Of a stretch of 64,000 nt of DNA, positions 15,748 to 24,297 are shown piece after piece. The DNA is taken from the NCBI RefSeq assembly GCF_002220865.2, contig NZ_NHRJ02000006.1, forward strand, positions 62,001 to 126,000, in the 5' to 3' direction. This DNA is from Paenibacillus xerothermodurans (GTDB taxonomy: Bacteria; Bacillota; Bacilli; Paenibacillales; NBRC-103111). The translations under genes were made by a program, and so were the position numbers. The notes below the pieces were generated by a model. It was not told where the DNA came from, did no database searches, and saw only the letters and a list, made by a program, of their open reading frames with translations. Numbering within the stretch: position 1 is the first letter of the stretch; every line of letters starts with the position of its first letter.

Positions 15748-17832
15748 GTGACTTTTTTCCAGACTTTACGCTTTAAATTGACCATCATTTATCTACTGAC
15801 CATCGTCGCGCCGTTCATCGTTCTCGCCCTGGCTATGCCTTATTATTCAGAGGGTATTCTGAAAAACGAAACGCAAAAGCTGACTGCCGGCACATTGAAT
15901 GCCCTCACCCGTAACCTGCATACATATATGGACGATCTTGAACGGCTGACTGCGTCGCCTTACTTGAACGATAATGTGATTCAGGCGTTAAAATACAAAG
16001 CAGGCGGACACTATCGGACCGCGAGTGCGTATGACAAGCTGCAAACCGATCGCGCGCTGACCGGCACGCTGCCCAATTACTTGATTAACACACGCGAGGA
16101 CATCTTAAGCACGATTATCATTTCAACAGACGGACAAGCCTACCTTACATCAAAACACAACGCGATGGAACTTGTTCCCAACTTTCCGTTCAGCTCACAG
16201 GACTGGTACAAACAAGCAGTCGATAGTGACGGCAGAGTCGCATTCATCAGCTCACATCCGCAATCCTATCTGATAAATCAAGGCTCCCGGCAAGTTTTCT
16301 CGGTGGCTCGGCTTATCAAGGACCCGGATTCCCGTCGGCCGCTGGCCGTTATTTTGGCGGATGCCGACACCAAAGTGCTGGAGAAAATTACGCGCGACAT
16401 CACTTTCAACGTAAGCTCGATCGTTGTCATTCTGGACCAAAACCGCAACGTGATCTACGCGAACAAGCCGTTGACCGCCGCGCTGCAGGCACAGCTGACT
16501 AACGGTGACCATCCGGTGAGCGATCGCACGGCTTATGTAACCGTTTCCAGAACACTCACTCCAGCGGATTGGGAGATCGTGGTATTGTTGTCCAATAACG
16601 AAATTAAATCCAAGGTGCGGTGGACATACATTGTCGCTGTTCTTCTTTCTGTGGGCGGCTTGTTCGTGACCTTTTTCGTATTCCTCTATTTTACACGGTG
16701 GATCGTCAACCCTTTTCGGCAAATGAACACCGTGATGAATCAGGTGAAAAAGGGTAATCTCGACACGCGCTACGTACCGGAAGGCAGTGACGAGATCGCC
16801 CGGCTCGGCGAGTCCTTTAACAGCATGATTGCCCAGCTGAATGAACTGATCAACAAGGAGTACAAGGCTGTGCTCGCACAGCGGGATGCGGAATATCGCG
16901 CGCTGCAGTCGCAAATACAGCCGCATTTTTTGTATAACACGCTCAACTGCTTTATCGGCTTGAACCGTGCCGGTGACACCAAGCAGCTCGAAAACGCGAT
17001 TTTTTCACTGAGCGGCATGCTGCGATATATTTTGCAGGAAAACCAATGGGCGACCATTGAGAATGAATTTTTGTTTTTGCAAAAATACGGTATGCTGCAG
17101 CAAACCCGGTTTCAAGAAAGGCTGACGATCCATGTCAGCTATGACACTGAGGCGGCAGATTTTCCGATCCCGAAGCTATTGGTGCAGCCGCTTGTGGAAA
17201 ACGCCATCATCCACGGGGTGGAACCGGATGATAAGGCGAATCTCGTGACGGTGCACGCCACCACCCGGCGCGTAGGCGAGCAGAGCTTCGTTGTTATTGA
17301 GATCTCAGACAACGGGCTCGGGTTCGATGCACGCGGCGCGGCAGGACCGCGGCATTCCGGCGCGGAAGCCGCTGCGGCATTGCCGCAGGCCGATGGCTGC
17401 CCTGCCGTGGGGCAGCCACGCTCCGGTGGCGGGACCGCTGCGGGGCAGCCGCGCGCCAGCTCCGCGGCCGCAACAGCTGTACCGCAGGCCGATGGCTGCC
17501 CTGCCGTGGGGCAGCCGCGCTCCGGTGGCGGGACCTCTGCGGGGCAGCCGCGCGCCAGTTCCGAGGCCACGGCGGCAGCGCCGCGAACGGTGGTGCATGC
17601 TGCGGCGGTACAACCGCCCTCCCCCGGCGATATGCGGAAGGAGCCGTCGCAGTCTGACGGTCGAGCTCGGCATGTGCCGAGGCCGCACACCGGTCTGCCC
17701 AACGTGGAGGCTCGCCTTAAGCTGGCGTATCCAGACGCGGTGATGCATATCGCCAGCACAATGGGGGCGGGCACACGCGTAACCATTACCATTCCCAAGG
17801 GGGAAGAACAGCATGAACGTGTTATTGGCTGA
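15748..17832 (+). CDS. YesM-family sensor histidine kinase with a repeat-bearing insertion
   Basis: 694 residues. Helix 1 (about 10-32), extracellular dCache-like sensor region (about 33-290), helix 2 (292-318), HAMP (320-372), His-kinase domain with phospho-accepting His393 in QIQPHFLYNTLN, N-box VENAIIHG (about 485) and G1 box DNGLGF (521). The G2 box TGLPNV follows only at about 648, because about 120 Ala/Pro/Gly/Arg-rich residues are inserted in the ATP-lid region, including a 33-residue unit repeated twice. Normal YesM proteins are about 570-600 residues. The GTG start has GGAGGGGAG upstream. It overlaps the response regulator by 20 bases and faces away from the sugar operon it probably senses for. 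Confidence 0.92.
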   Translation: MTFFQTLRFKLTIIYLLTIVAPFIVLALAMPYYSEGILKNETQKLTAGTLNALTRNLHTYMDDLERLTASPYLNDNVIQALKYKAGGHYRTASAYDKLQTDRALTGTLPNYLINTREDILSTIIISTDGQAYLTSKHNAMELVPNFPFSSQDWYKQAVDSDGRVAFISSHPQSYLINQGSRQVFSVARLIKDPDSRRPLAVILADADTKVLEKITRDITFNVSSIVVILDQNRNVIYANKPLTAALQAQLTNGDHPVSDRTAYVTVSRTLTPADWEIVVLLSNNEIKSKVRWTYIVAVLLSVGGLFVTFFVFLYFTRWIVNPFRQMNTVMNQVKKGNLDTRYVPEGSDEIARLGESFNSMIAQLNELINKEYKAVLAQRDAEYRALQSQIQPHFLYNTLNCFIGLNRAGDTKQLENAIFSLSGMLRYILQENQWATIENEFLFLQKYGMLQQTRFQERLTIHVSYDTEAADFPIPKLLVQPLVENAIIHGVEPDDKANLVTVHATTRRVGEQSFVVIEISDNGLGFDARGAAGPRHSGAEAAAALPQADGCPAVGQPRSGGGTAAGQPRASSAAATAVPQADGCPAVGQPRSGGGTSAGQPRASSEATAAAPRTVVHAAAVQPPSPGDMRKEPSQSDGRARHVPRPHTGLPNVEARLKLAYPDAVMHIASTMGAGTRVTITIPKGEEQHERVIG
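17383..17563 (+). repeat. 99-bp tandem direct repeat inside the kinase gene
   Basis: Two copies of an 82-base GC-rich unit (17383-17464 and 17482-17563) differ at a few positions and have a 99-base period, so the frame is kept. Each encodes PQADGCPAVGQPRSGGG followed by a second GQPRASS element. The unit also holds internal GGGGCAGCC repeats. Confidence 0.9.
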
Positions 17833-19339
17833 CGATGAAAGCTTGGTCAGATCGAGTCTGCGCAGTATGCTGCACGATCTAAGCATCCCGGTTCAGGTGA
17901 TTGGAGAAGCGCGCAACGGCGAAGAAATGGTGGAATTGGTACGACAGCGCCAGCCGGACCTGGTATTTGTGGACATCCGCATGCCGAGGTTGAATGGTTT
18001 GGATGCGATTCGCCGGGGCAAGGCGGTCTCCCCGTACACGCAATGGGTGATTTTAAGCGGGTACTCGGAGTTTGCTTACGCCAAGGAGGCGCTGGAGCTC
18101 GGCACCCACGGATATTTGCTGAAGCCCGCCAGCCCCGAAGAGCTTGCGCAGTGCATGTCCGCGGCAGTGGCTGAGCACAAAAAAACGCTAGCCGCACTTA
18201 ACCTGGAATTCGAGCATATGCTGGTCTCACTGCTGCACGGCACAGGGCCGCGCGATGAGATGAACCTAGGACCATTTTTCTCCCACTGTGAGTATCACTG
18301 TGTGATGTTTGTCATGGACAGCTCCCGCAATGACACTGACGGGTGCCGTAGGCAGGCGTTCGATTCCGATCTGCAACAAATGATGAACGATCTGCCGCAA
18401 GGCCCAAAAAGCAGAGCCGCCCTGCTCACACTGCGCGAGGGGCACTTGGCGCTAATCTGGGCTCGGGATGTGTCCGCGGGGTCGGAACGCGATCAACTGT
18501 GCGCTGACGGCAAGCAGGTAATAACGTCCGCGTACGAGCAATGCGTGGAGCAGTGTATTCAGAGGCACAGCACCACAGGGTTCGCCATATATGCGCTGCA
18601 GACGGCGGGCGGTTCCAGCTGCGGGATAATGCAGCAGCAAATGGCCGAGCTGCAAAGCCTAGCCTCTCTGCGAATGCTTCTGCCGGACGGGCAAGTGTAC
18701 AAGCTGACAGACCTGCAGTCCCATGCAATTCGGCCGGACGTCCGGCAGCTGGCGATTCGCTTGGACCAACTGTGTCGCCATTACGCGGCTAAGGACTACG
18801 TGAACTACCACAAAGAGCTGACGCAAATAGAGCAATGCTTAACGACATTGCACCTTTGGCACGGCAGCCTTGCGCTAGATCACGTTTGCCGGTTTATGAA
18901 CCGCGCCATCGGCGCAGGACTTTCGCCCGAGCATGCCTCGGCGCACTGGATTCGTCTGCTCCAGCAGAGAGGAGAGAACATCCTGGCTGATACGCCAAGC
19001 GAGAACAACTGGCAGGGTGATCTGGTGCAGCGCGTCATGGCATATGTAGACCGGCATTATATGAACGATATCGGCATAGGCCAAATTGCGGGTGAAATGA
19101 ATGTCACCCCCAACTATTTGAGCTCGCTTTTTCATAAAAAAGGCGGAATCACCTTCGTAAAATATTTGACAAAAACACGTATGCTCAAGGCCAAGGAGTT
19201 GCTGCTCACCCGGCCTAACCTGAAAATCCAAACGGTAGCCGAGCAGGTCGGCTATCACAGCACCCGGCACTTCACCAAGCTGTTCTCGGAGTACTACGGC
19301 TGCTACCCGTCCGAGCTCCGGGAAAAGCATAGAGCTTGA
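17813..19339 (+). CDS. YesN-type response regulator with AraC DNA-binding domain
   Basis: 508 residues. Receiver domain 1-125 with acidic pocket DDE (residues 7-9), phospho-acceptor Asp54 in VFVDIRMPRLNGL and Lys in LLKPASPEE. A middle region of unknown fold (about 130-390) is followed by an AraC-type double helix-turn-helix (about 405-505), with IGQIAGEMNVTPNYLSSLFH and the ending HFTKLFSEYYGCYPSELR. ATG at 17813 lies inside the end of the kinase gene, so the two are translationally coupled. This family usually activates neighbouring sugar ABC operons; here the target is likely the divergent alpha-galactoside operon. Confidence 0.94.
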   Translation: MNVLLADDESLVRSSLRSMLHDLSIPVQVIGEARNGEEMVELVRQRQPDLVFVDIRMPRLNGLDAIRRGKAVSPYTQWVILSGYSEFAYAKEALELGTHGYLLKPASPEELAQCMSAAVAEHKKTLAALNLEFEHMLVSLLHGTGPRDEMNLGPFFSHCEYHCVMFVMDSSRNDTDGCRRQAFDSDLQQMMNDLPQGPKSRAALLTLREGHLALIWARDVSAGSERDQLCADGKQVITSAYEQCVEQCIQRHSTTGFAIYALQTAGGSSCGIMQQQMAELQSLASLRMLLPDGQVYKLTDLQSHAIRPDVRQLAIRLDQLCRHYAAKDYVNYHKELTQIEQCLTTLHLWHGSLALDHVCRFMNRAIGAGLSPEHASAHWIRLLQQRGENILADTPSENNWQGDLVQRVMAYVDRHYMNDIGIGQIAGEMNVTPNYLSSLFHKKGGITFVKYLTKTRMLKAKELLLTRPNLKIQTVAEQVGYHSTRHFTKLFSEYYGCYPSELREKHRA

Positions 19340-19380
19340 CCAGCGCTTCTCATCACATGCGACGCTGGTGAGCCCACAAC

Positions 19381-19416
19381 ACAAAAAATCCGCCCCTGTT
19401 CATCAGGTAGCGGATT
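19381..19416 (-). terminator. Intrinsic terminator of the NRPS operon
   Basis: Arms AATCCGC and GCGGATT around a loop of about 16 bases with a T run on the minus strand, 65 bases after the thioesterase stop. It marks the 3' end of the NRPS transcript. Confidence 0.8.
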
Positions 19417-19481
19417 GACTTAGGTCGCCGGGGTTTCACGTACGCTGCGCACTCGATAGGTTCGCGGCAGCCAGCCGCAGC

Positions 19482-20240
19482 TCACACACTGCCGGCGTAC
19501 AGGTGCTCGTCTCGAACAGGCTGCGTTTCAATGATCGATTGAATGCTCGCCGCCACCGCGTCGGTCTGCGACAACAAAAACATATGGCCTCCTTGGAACA
19601 CATGGAACGTCGGCTCACTGTAAAACCACTGCCGCCAGCCAGGGGCGTCGGCCATGCATTTTTCATCCTCAGACCCATTGAAGATATGTACCGGCGAGTG
19701 AATCAGAGAGTGGTCCGTGTGCTTGAATGTTTCCAAAGCCTTGAAATCCGCCCTGAATGCGGGCACAAAATAATCGAGGAGCTCTTTATACTGCACGAGC
19801 TCGGGCGGAATTCCGCCAATGCCGATAACATGATCGAGGAACGCACTGTCGTCCAAATGTGTTACAACATTCCGGTGTATGTGCGGCGGCTGCACCGCCG
19901 AAATAATCAGCGCTTGCGGGAATATACCCTGCCGCTCGAGCTTTTGGGCCAGCCTATAAATCACTAATCCGCCCATACTATGCCCGAATAACACGAACGG
20001 CTTAACCAATGCGGGTCTGAGCGCGGTCAGATACAGCTCCACCAGGGTCTCCATGTCATCCACCAGCGGCATAAGGTTAGTGCCATGTCCGGGAGGTTCG
20101 GCCACCAAAAAATGATAACGATCCTGCAAGCAAGTCTGGAGTGGACGAAACGACGCCGAATATCCTCCAGCGAACGGAAAGCATATGAGGCTCATGTTTT
20201 GCGTGGATGACCATCCCAGCTGCTGAATGAGTCTGCTCAT
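19482..20240 (-). CDS. Type II thioesterase of the NRPS operon
   Basis: An alpha/beta hydrolase of the SrfAD/GrsT type, 252 residues, which strips wrong or stalled acyl groups from carrier domains. The N-terminus has CFPFAGGYSASF, the nucleophile elbow is FGHSMGG (catalytic Ser about 98), and the catalytic His lies in FQGGHMFLL. The start ATG overlaps the stop of the last synthetase by 4 bases (ATGA), so it is the last gene of the operon and translationally coupled. It acts in the cytoplasm on the three synthetases. Confidence 0.95.
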   Translation of the reverse strand: MSRLIQQLGWSSTQNMSLICFPFAGGYSASFRPLQTCLQDRYHFLVAEPPGHGTNLMPLVDDMETLVELYLTALRPALVKPFVLFGHSMGGLVIYRLAQKLERQGIFPQALIISAVQPPHIHRNVVTHLDDSAFLDHVIGIGGIPPELVQYKELLDYFVPAFRADFKALETFKHTDHSLIHSPVHIFNGSEDEKCMADAPGWRQWFYSEPTFHVFQGGHMFLLSQTDAVAASIQSIIETQPVRDEHLYAGSV

Positions 20241-23200
20241 TGTTTTACCAACCTCTCTTGTAAAATGGCGCCGATAAGCTCGGCGTTCTGTTTCACCATA
20301 TCGCCATTCAGCATCTCATCGTGCTGTCCAAAGCCCTGGTGCTCCTGGAAGGTGCCCGTTGTCGCTTCCTGCCAGGAACCCATCCAAGCAGGCAGTGAAA
20401 TATCTTGATCAGACCGTATGCAACGAATCTCTGCCCGCACGTGGCCCGTGTTGATTAATTCGATGAAATAAGAGTAATAAGCTGTGACTTTACGTGCTAT
20501 CCCCTCGCGCACCGAATTGATTTGTAAATACGGATTGTCCTGATTGGCCTCCATCAGCGCTTGCACATCTTTCTCCACCGTACGATCGAGCTGACTGACA
20601 CCTGTCTTCATGTAAGAATCGACCATGATCAGCATATCCACCGACCGGCCTCGCTGCTCTAATGCTTTCGCAACCTCGTAGGCCAGTGCACAGCCTGCGG
20701 AATAACCAAATATGACAAAAGGACCTTCGGGTTGGAGCTCCTCCATCATTTGGGTGTAACGCGCGATGCGATCATCACGTTCGATAAAATCAAATGCATA
20801 TATCCGGTAGTCGGGCAGCGCCGCGGCTAGCTCACCGTACATGATCCCATAGCCCAACACCGGCGGAAAAGCAAATACATTCATGCCCCCATCGGGATTG
20901 AGGGTCGTCATCTCTGTCAGCGCCGAAGTTACGGGTAAACCGTCCGTGCCATTCCCCCACATTTCTAAATATGTCGCAATGCCGGCTATCGTCGGGGACT
21001 CAAACAAAAGCTTCACCGGCACGTCAACGTGAGTAGTTTTAAGAATTTGGGCGCACACTGCCATTGCTTTCAATGAATGACCGCCCAAAGCGAAAAAGTT
21101 TGCATGAATGCCAACAGTGGGCACACCGAGCACATCTGACCAAATCGCAGCCAGTTGAGCCTCAAGAGCGCTGCGTGGCGGGGTCATATCACCTCCGGCC
21201 TGGGCCGCTTGCTCCAGCTTGGGCAGCAGTCGGCGATCGACCTTGCCGTTGTGGGTGAGCGGCAGACGCTCCAACATGATGTACGTCGGTGGAACCATGT
21301 AGGACGGCAGCGCGGCCGCCAAATTAGTCTGCAGCTTGTCCGGCTCCAAAGCACTGCCTTCATGGCCAACGACATACGCGCATAGCGTCGTTTCACCCGA
21401 CATGCTGCTCAGTGGCAATACTACCGCCGCCTTCACCTCAGGGCAGCGCAGCAGCTGCTCTTCAATTTCTCCCAGCTCAATGCGATGACCGCGTATCTTC
21501 ACCTGATCGTCCAGCCGGCCGAGAAATTCAATGGTGCCGTCGGGAAGCCACCGTGCCAAATCACCGGTGCGATACAGCCGTGCTCCAGCGGCAAACGGAT
21601 GCGGCACGAACTTGGCCTCGGTCAGGTCAGGCCGGTTCAAGTAGCCGCGGGCGAGCCCCGGTCCGCTTATGCACAATTCGCCGACCGCTTCCAGCGGCTG
21701 AAGCTGATTCGTCGGGCTAAGCACGTAAGCCCCGGTCAGGCTCAGCGGTCTGCCGATAGGAATTATCGCAGCATCCTCCGGAATGTGATTCACGGGGTAA
21801 AAGGTTGCGAACACCGTGGTCTCTGTTGGGCCATAAACATGGATGATTTTATCCGGCCCCATCCGCTGCAGCGCCTTACGCACATGAGGGACGGAGCATC
21901 GTTCCCCGCCGAACAGCACCTTTCGGATACCGCGCATCCATGTGTCCCCTGCATCTACGAGCAGGTTGAAGAGCGCAGTCGTAGTGAACATCACCGTCAC
22001 TTTTTGAGCTTCCATCAGCTGGATGAGCTTACCCATATGGAGAATGGTTTCATTCCTCGCTATCACCAGCTTTGCCCCATTCACCAGTGCGCCGAACAAA
22101 TCGAATGTAAAACCGTCGAATGCATAATTCGATAACGACAGCAGAGTGTCGCTCTTGGAGATGTCAATATAATTCGTATCCTTGACAACTCGTGTTATGT
22201 TCGCGTGCGTCGTCAGATTTCCTTTTGGATTGCCCGTCGTACCGGATGTATAGATCACATAAGCCGGGTCATCCGGGGATCCGGCGGCATCCAGGTTATA
22301 TCCATCACCCCGATAGAGTACCGGATTGTCGATGTAGAGCCGCGGCCCCGCCGGAGAAACGGCGTCCGCCAAATCAGTCAGCTCATACTGTGTGAGCAGC
22401 AGCGGCGAACCGCTGTCCTCCAGCATAAACCGGATACGCTGCTCGGGGTATGCGGGATCGATGGGCAGATAAGCCCCACGCGCTTTCAACACGGCCAGTA
22501 TGCCGACGATCATTTCCGGCGAACGCGAGACCAGCATCGCCACTAACGTGCCGGCGGTCACCCCTCTTTCAACCAGCAGTCGTCCCAGCTGGTTAGCCCG
22601 TTCGTTGAGCTCGGAATAGGTCATGGTCCGATCTTCACACACAATAGCGATTTGGTCCGGCTGCTCCGCAGCGCAGCGCTCGAACCACCTAGTCAGCGTA
22701 AGACCATGCGTGAGAGGGCCCCACGTTTCCCCGCTAAACCGCTCCAGCAGAAGCTGCTGCTCAGCTAAAGTGGCTATCCGTACTTCCCCAAGTTTAATCT
22801 GAGGGCGGGCAGACACTTGCTCAATGATGCCGCATAATTGATCCCTTAACCTTACGATGAAGGTCTCCTCAAACATATTGGTGTTGTATGCGAGCTTCAG
22901 CGCCATTTCCTTACCGGGGGAGGCTAGTAAATTTAGATCATAGTTCGATTTCTCAAACACGTCGGTTGTCCCCACCGTGAATCCGAGGCTCTGCTGCTGC
23001 TCATTCCCGCCAGCCTCCTGGAGAGGGTAGTTCTCAAACACAACGATATGATCGATCATGTCAGGATGCGCTGCACGGCTTTGAATCTCATATAACGGGA
23101 CATATTGGTGCGGCTCCGAATCTAGCGACCCCGATTGAACCATCGAGATGAATTGCGCAAAAGAGAGCTCTGCGGCCGCTTCTACCCGCTTCGGGACGAC

Positions 23201-24103
23201 GTTGATAAACAGTCCGACCATCTGCTCCACCCCACTAATGTCCGCAGGGCGTCCTGACACGACAGTTCCGAACAAAATATCGTCAGAGCGTTGATACCGG
23301 CTCACCAGAATAGCCCAAACCGCCTGAAGCATAGTGCTCAGAGTTACTCCGTGCTCTTGTGCCAATTCTGTGATCGCGCGGGTTTGTTCTTCCGTCAGAC
23401 GGAAGCACACCTCGCCGGGCTCAGCGGCCGCTTGGCCATCTTTTTTGCGCTGTTCGGCGAAGGTCGTTTGCCCCGCAAAGCCGGACAAATAATCATCCCA
23501 GTACTCGAGCGATTTTTGCTTGTCCTGCTTGTCCAGCCATTTGATGTACTCTTTGTACGGCTTGACGGGCGGCAGACTGTAAGCCCTATTGTGCAGCAGC
23601 GCTTCGTACACGCGGAACAGCTCCTGTACAACAATGCCGAAGCACCAGCCGTCCAAGACGATATGGTGGTAGCTCCACACCCATTCGTAGCTGTTATTCC
23701 CCTTGTTAAATACAACAGTGCGCATCGGAATGTCTTTAGATAGATCGAATCCCCGTGCTTTATCCTGCTGCTTGTAAGCCTGTACGCGTTGTTCCTGCTC
23801 TGCTGCCGAAAGACCGGAAAGATCTGTTTCCTGCACCTGAAACGCCCGGTGCTTCAGCACAACTTGCACCGGTCTTTTCATTTTTTCATGCACAAAAACC
23901 GTCCGAAAAATATCATGCCGGTCCACGATCACGTTCATGCTTTCCGCAAGCAGGTCAGCGCGAAAAGTCCCCTGTATCTGCATTGAGATCTGCTCGACGT
24001 AAAAGCTGCGTCCCGGGTTCAGAACGGTGTGGAACAGCATACCCTCCTGCATTGGCGACAAATAATACATGTCCTGCACTTGATCTTTTTGAAACTGACT
24101 CAT
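20237..24103 (-). CDS. NRPS termination module: C-A(Ile)-T-TE
   Basis: 1288 residues. Docking segment and C domain about 1-440, with active site HHIVLDGWC, the sequence type seen when the donor residue is D. A domain about 465-960 with binding-pocket residues D-G-F-F-L-G-V-V-F-(K), the Ile code. T domain with phosphopantetheine Ser in LGGHSLKAM (about 1008). Thioesterase about 1060-1288 with FGYSAGC (Ser), VDSYM and a His in GFGQHDEM, expected to release the product and probably cyclise it. It is the counterpart of surfactin SrfAC, adding residue 7. The gap of 194 bases to the upstream gene holds a hairpin. Confidence 0.95.
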   Translation of the reverse strand: MSQFQKDQVQDMYYLSPMQEGMLFHTVLNPGRSFYVEQISMQIQGTFRADLLAESMNVIVDRHDIFRTVFVHEKMKRPVQVVLKHRAFQVQETDLSGLSAAEQEQRVQAYKQQDKARGFDLSKDIPMRTVVFNKGNNSYEWVWSYHHIVLDGWCFGIVVQELFRVYEALLHNRAYSLPPVKPYKEYIKWLDKQDKQKSLEYWDDYLSGFAGQTTFAEQRKKDGQAAAEPGEVCFRLTEEQTRAITELAQEHGVTLSTMLQAVWAILVSRYQRSDDILFGTVVSGRPADISGVEQMVGLFINVVPKRVEAAAELSFAQFISMVQSGSLDSEPHQYVPLYEIQSRAAHPDMIDHIVVFENYPLQEAGGNEQQQSLGFTVGTTDVFEKSNYDLNLLASPGKEMALKLAYNTNMFEETFIVRLRDQLCGIIEQVSARPQIKLGEVRIATLAEQQLLLERFSGETWGPLTHGLTLTRWFERCAAEQPDQIAIVCEDRTMTYSELNERANQLGRLLVERGVTAGTLVAMLVSRSPEMIVGILAVLKARGAYLPIDPAYPEQRIRFMLEDSGSPLLLTQYELTDLADAVSPAGPRLYIDNPVLYRGDGYNLDAAGSPDDPAYVIYTSGTTGNPKGNLTTHANITRVVKDTNYIDISKSDTLLSLSNYAFDGFTFDLFGALVNGAKLVIARNETILHMGKLIQLMEAQKVTVMFTTTALFNLLVDAGDTWMRGIRKVLFGGERCSVPHVRKALQRMGPDKIIHVYGPTETTVFATFYPVNHIPEDAAIIPIGRPLSLTGAYVLSPTNQLQPLEAVGELCISGPGLARGYLNRPDLTEAKFVPHPFAAGARLYRTGDLARWLPDGTIEFLGRLDDQVKIRGHRIELGEIEEQLLRCPEVKAAVVLPLSSMSGETTLCAYVVGHEGSALEPDKLQTNLAAALPSYMVPPTYIMLERLPLTHNGKVDRRLLPKLEQAAQAGGDMTPPRSALEAQLAAIWSDVLGVPTVGIHANFFALGGHSLKAMAVCAQILKTTHVDVPVKLLFESPTIAGIATYLEMWGNGTDGLPVTSALTEMTTLNPDGGMNVFAFPPVLGYGIMYGELAAALPDYRIYAFDFIERDDRIARYTQMMEELQPEGPFVIFGYSAGCALAYEVAKALEQRGRSVDMLIMVDSYMKTGVSQLDRTVEKDVQALMEANQDNPYLQINSVREGIARKVTAYYSYFIELINTGHVRAEIRCIRSDQDISLPAWMGSWQEATTGTFQEHQGFGQHDEMLNGDMVKQNAELIGAILQERLVKQ

Positions 24104-24181
24104 TTAATTCGCTCCCCCCGTGTGGTCCCCACTCACACTATTAACAAGATAATCTCACGCTGTTACCCGGCATTTGCGGGA

Positions 24182-24214
24182 GAACATGGAATGTCTTTGA
24201 TCTTCTCCATGTTC
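24182..24214. other. Hairpin between the second and third NRPS genes
   Basis: Nine-base inverted repeat GAACATGGA / TCCATGTTC with a 15-base loop in the 194-base gap between the two synthetase genes. No T run follows on either strand, so it is not a normal terminator. It could affect mRNA stability or processing. Nothing else was seen in the gap except the ribosome site of the third synthetase. Confidence 0.45.
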
Positions 24215-24297
24215 CACACCGCTTGGCCAACATGTCATCGCGCGCTTTTCGTAAGTATGTGCTTTCGCCTATGAGCCGCAACTGTTCTCAGGCAGCC

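Noticed and set aside
17340-17570. Possible CRISPR-like or mobile repeat
   Set aside because: Only two copies, in frame inside a gene, with no spacer pattern; it is a coding tandem repeat.
17139-17798. Minus-strand open frame of 219 codons over the kinase insertion
   Set aside because: It arises from the GC-rich repeat, lacks a ribosome site and overlaps the conserved kinase boxes on the other strand.
19334-19372. Hairpin CCAGCG...CGCTGG after the YesN-type gene
   Set aside because: No T run follows on the plus strand, so it was not called a terminator.
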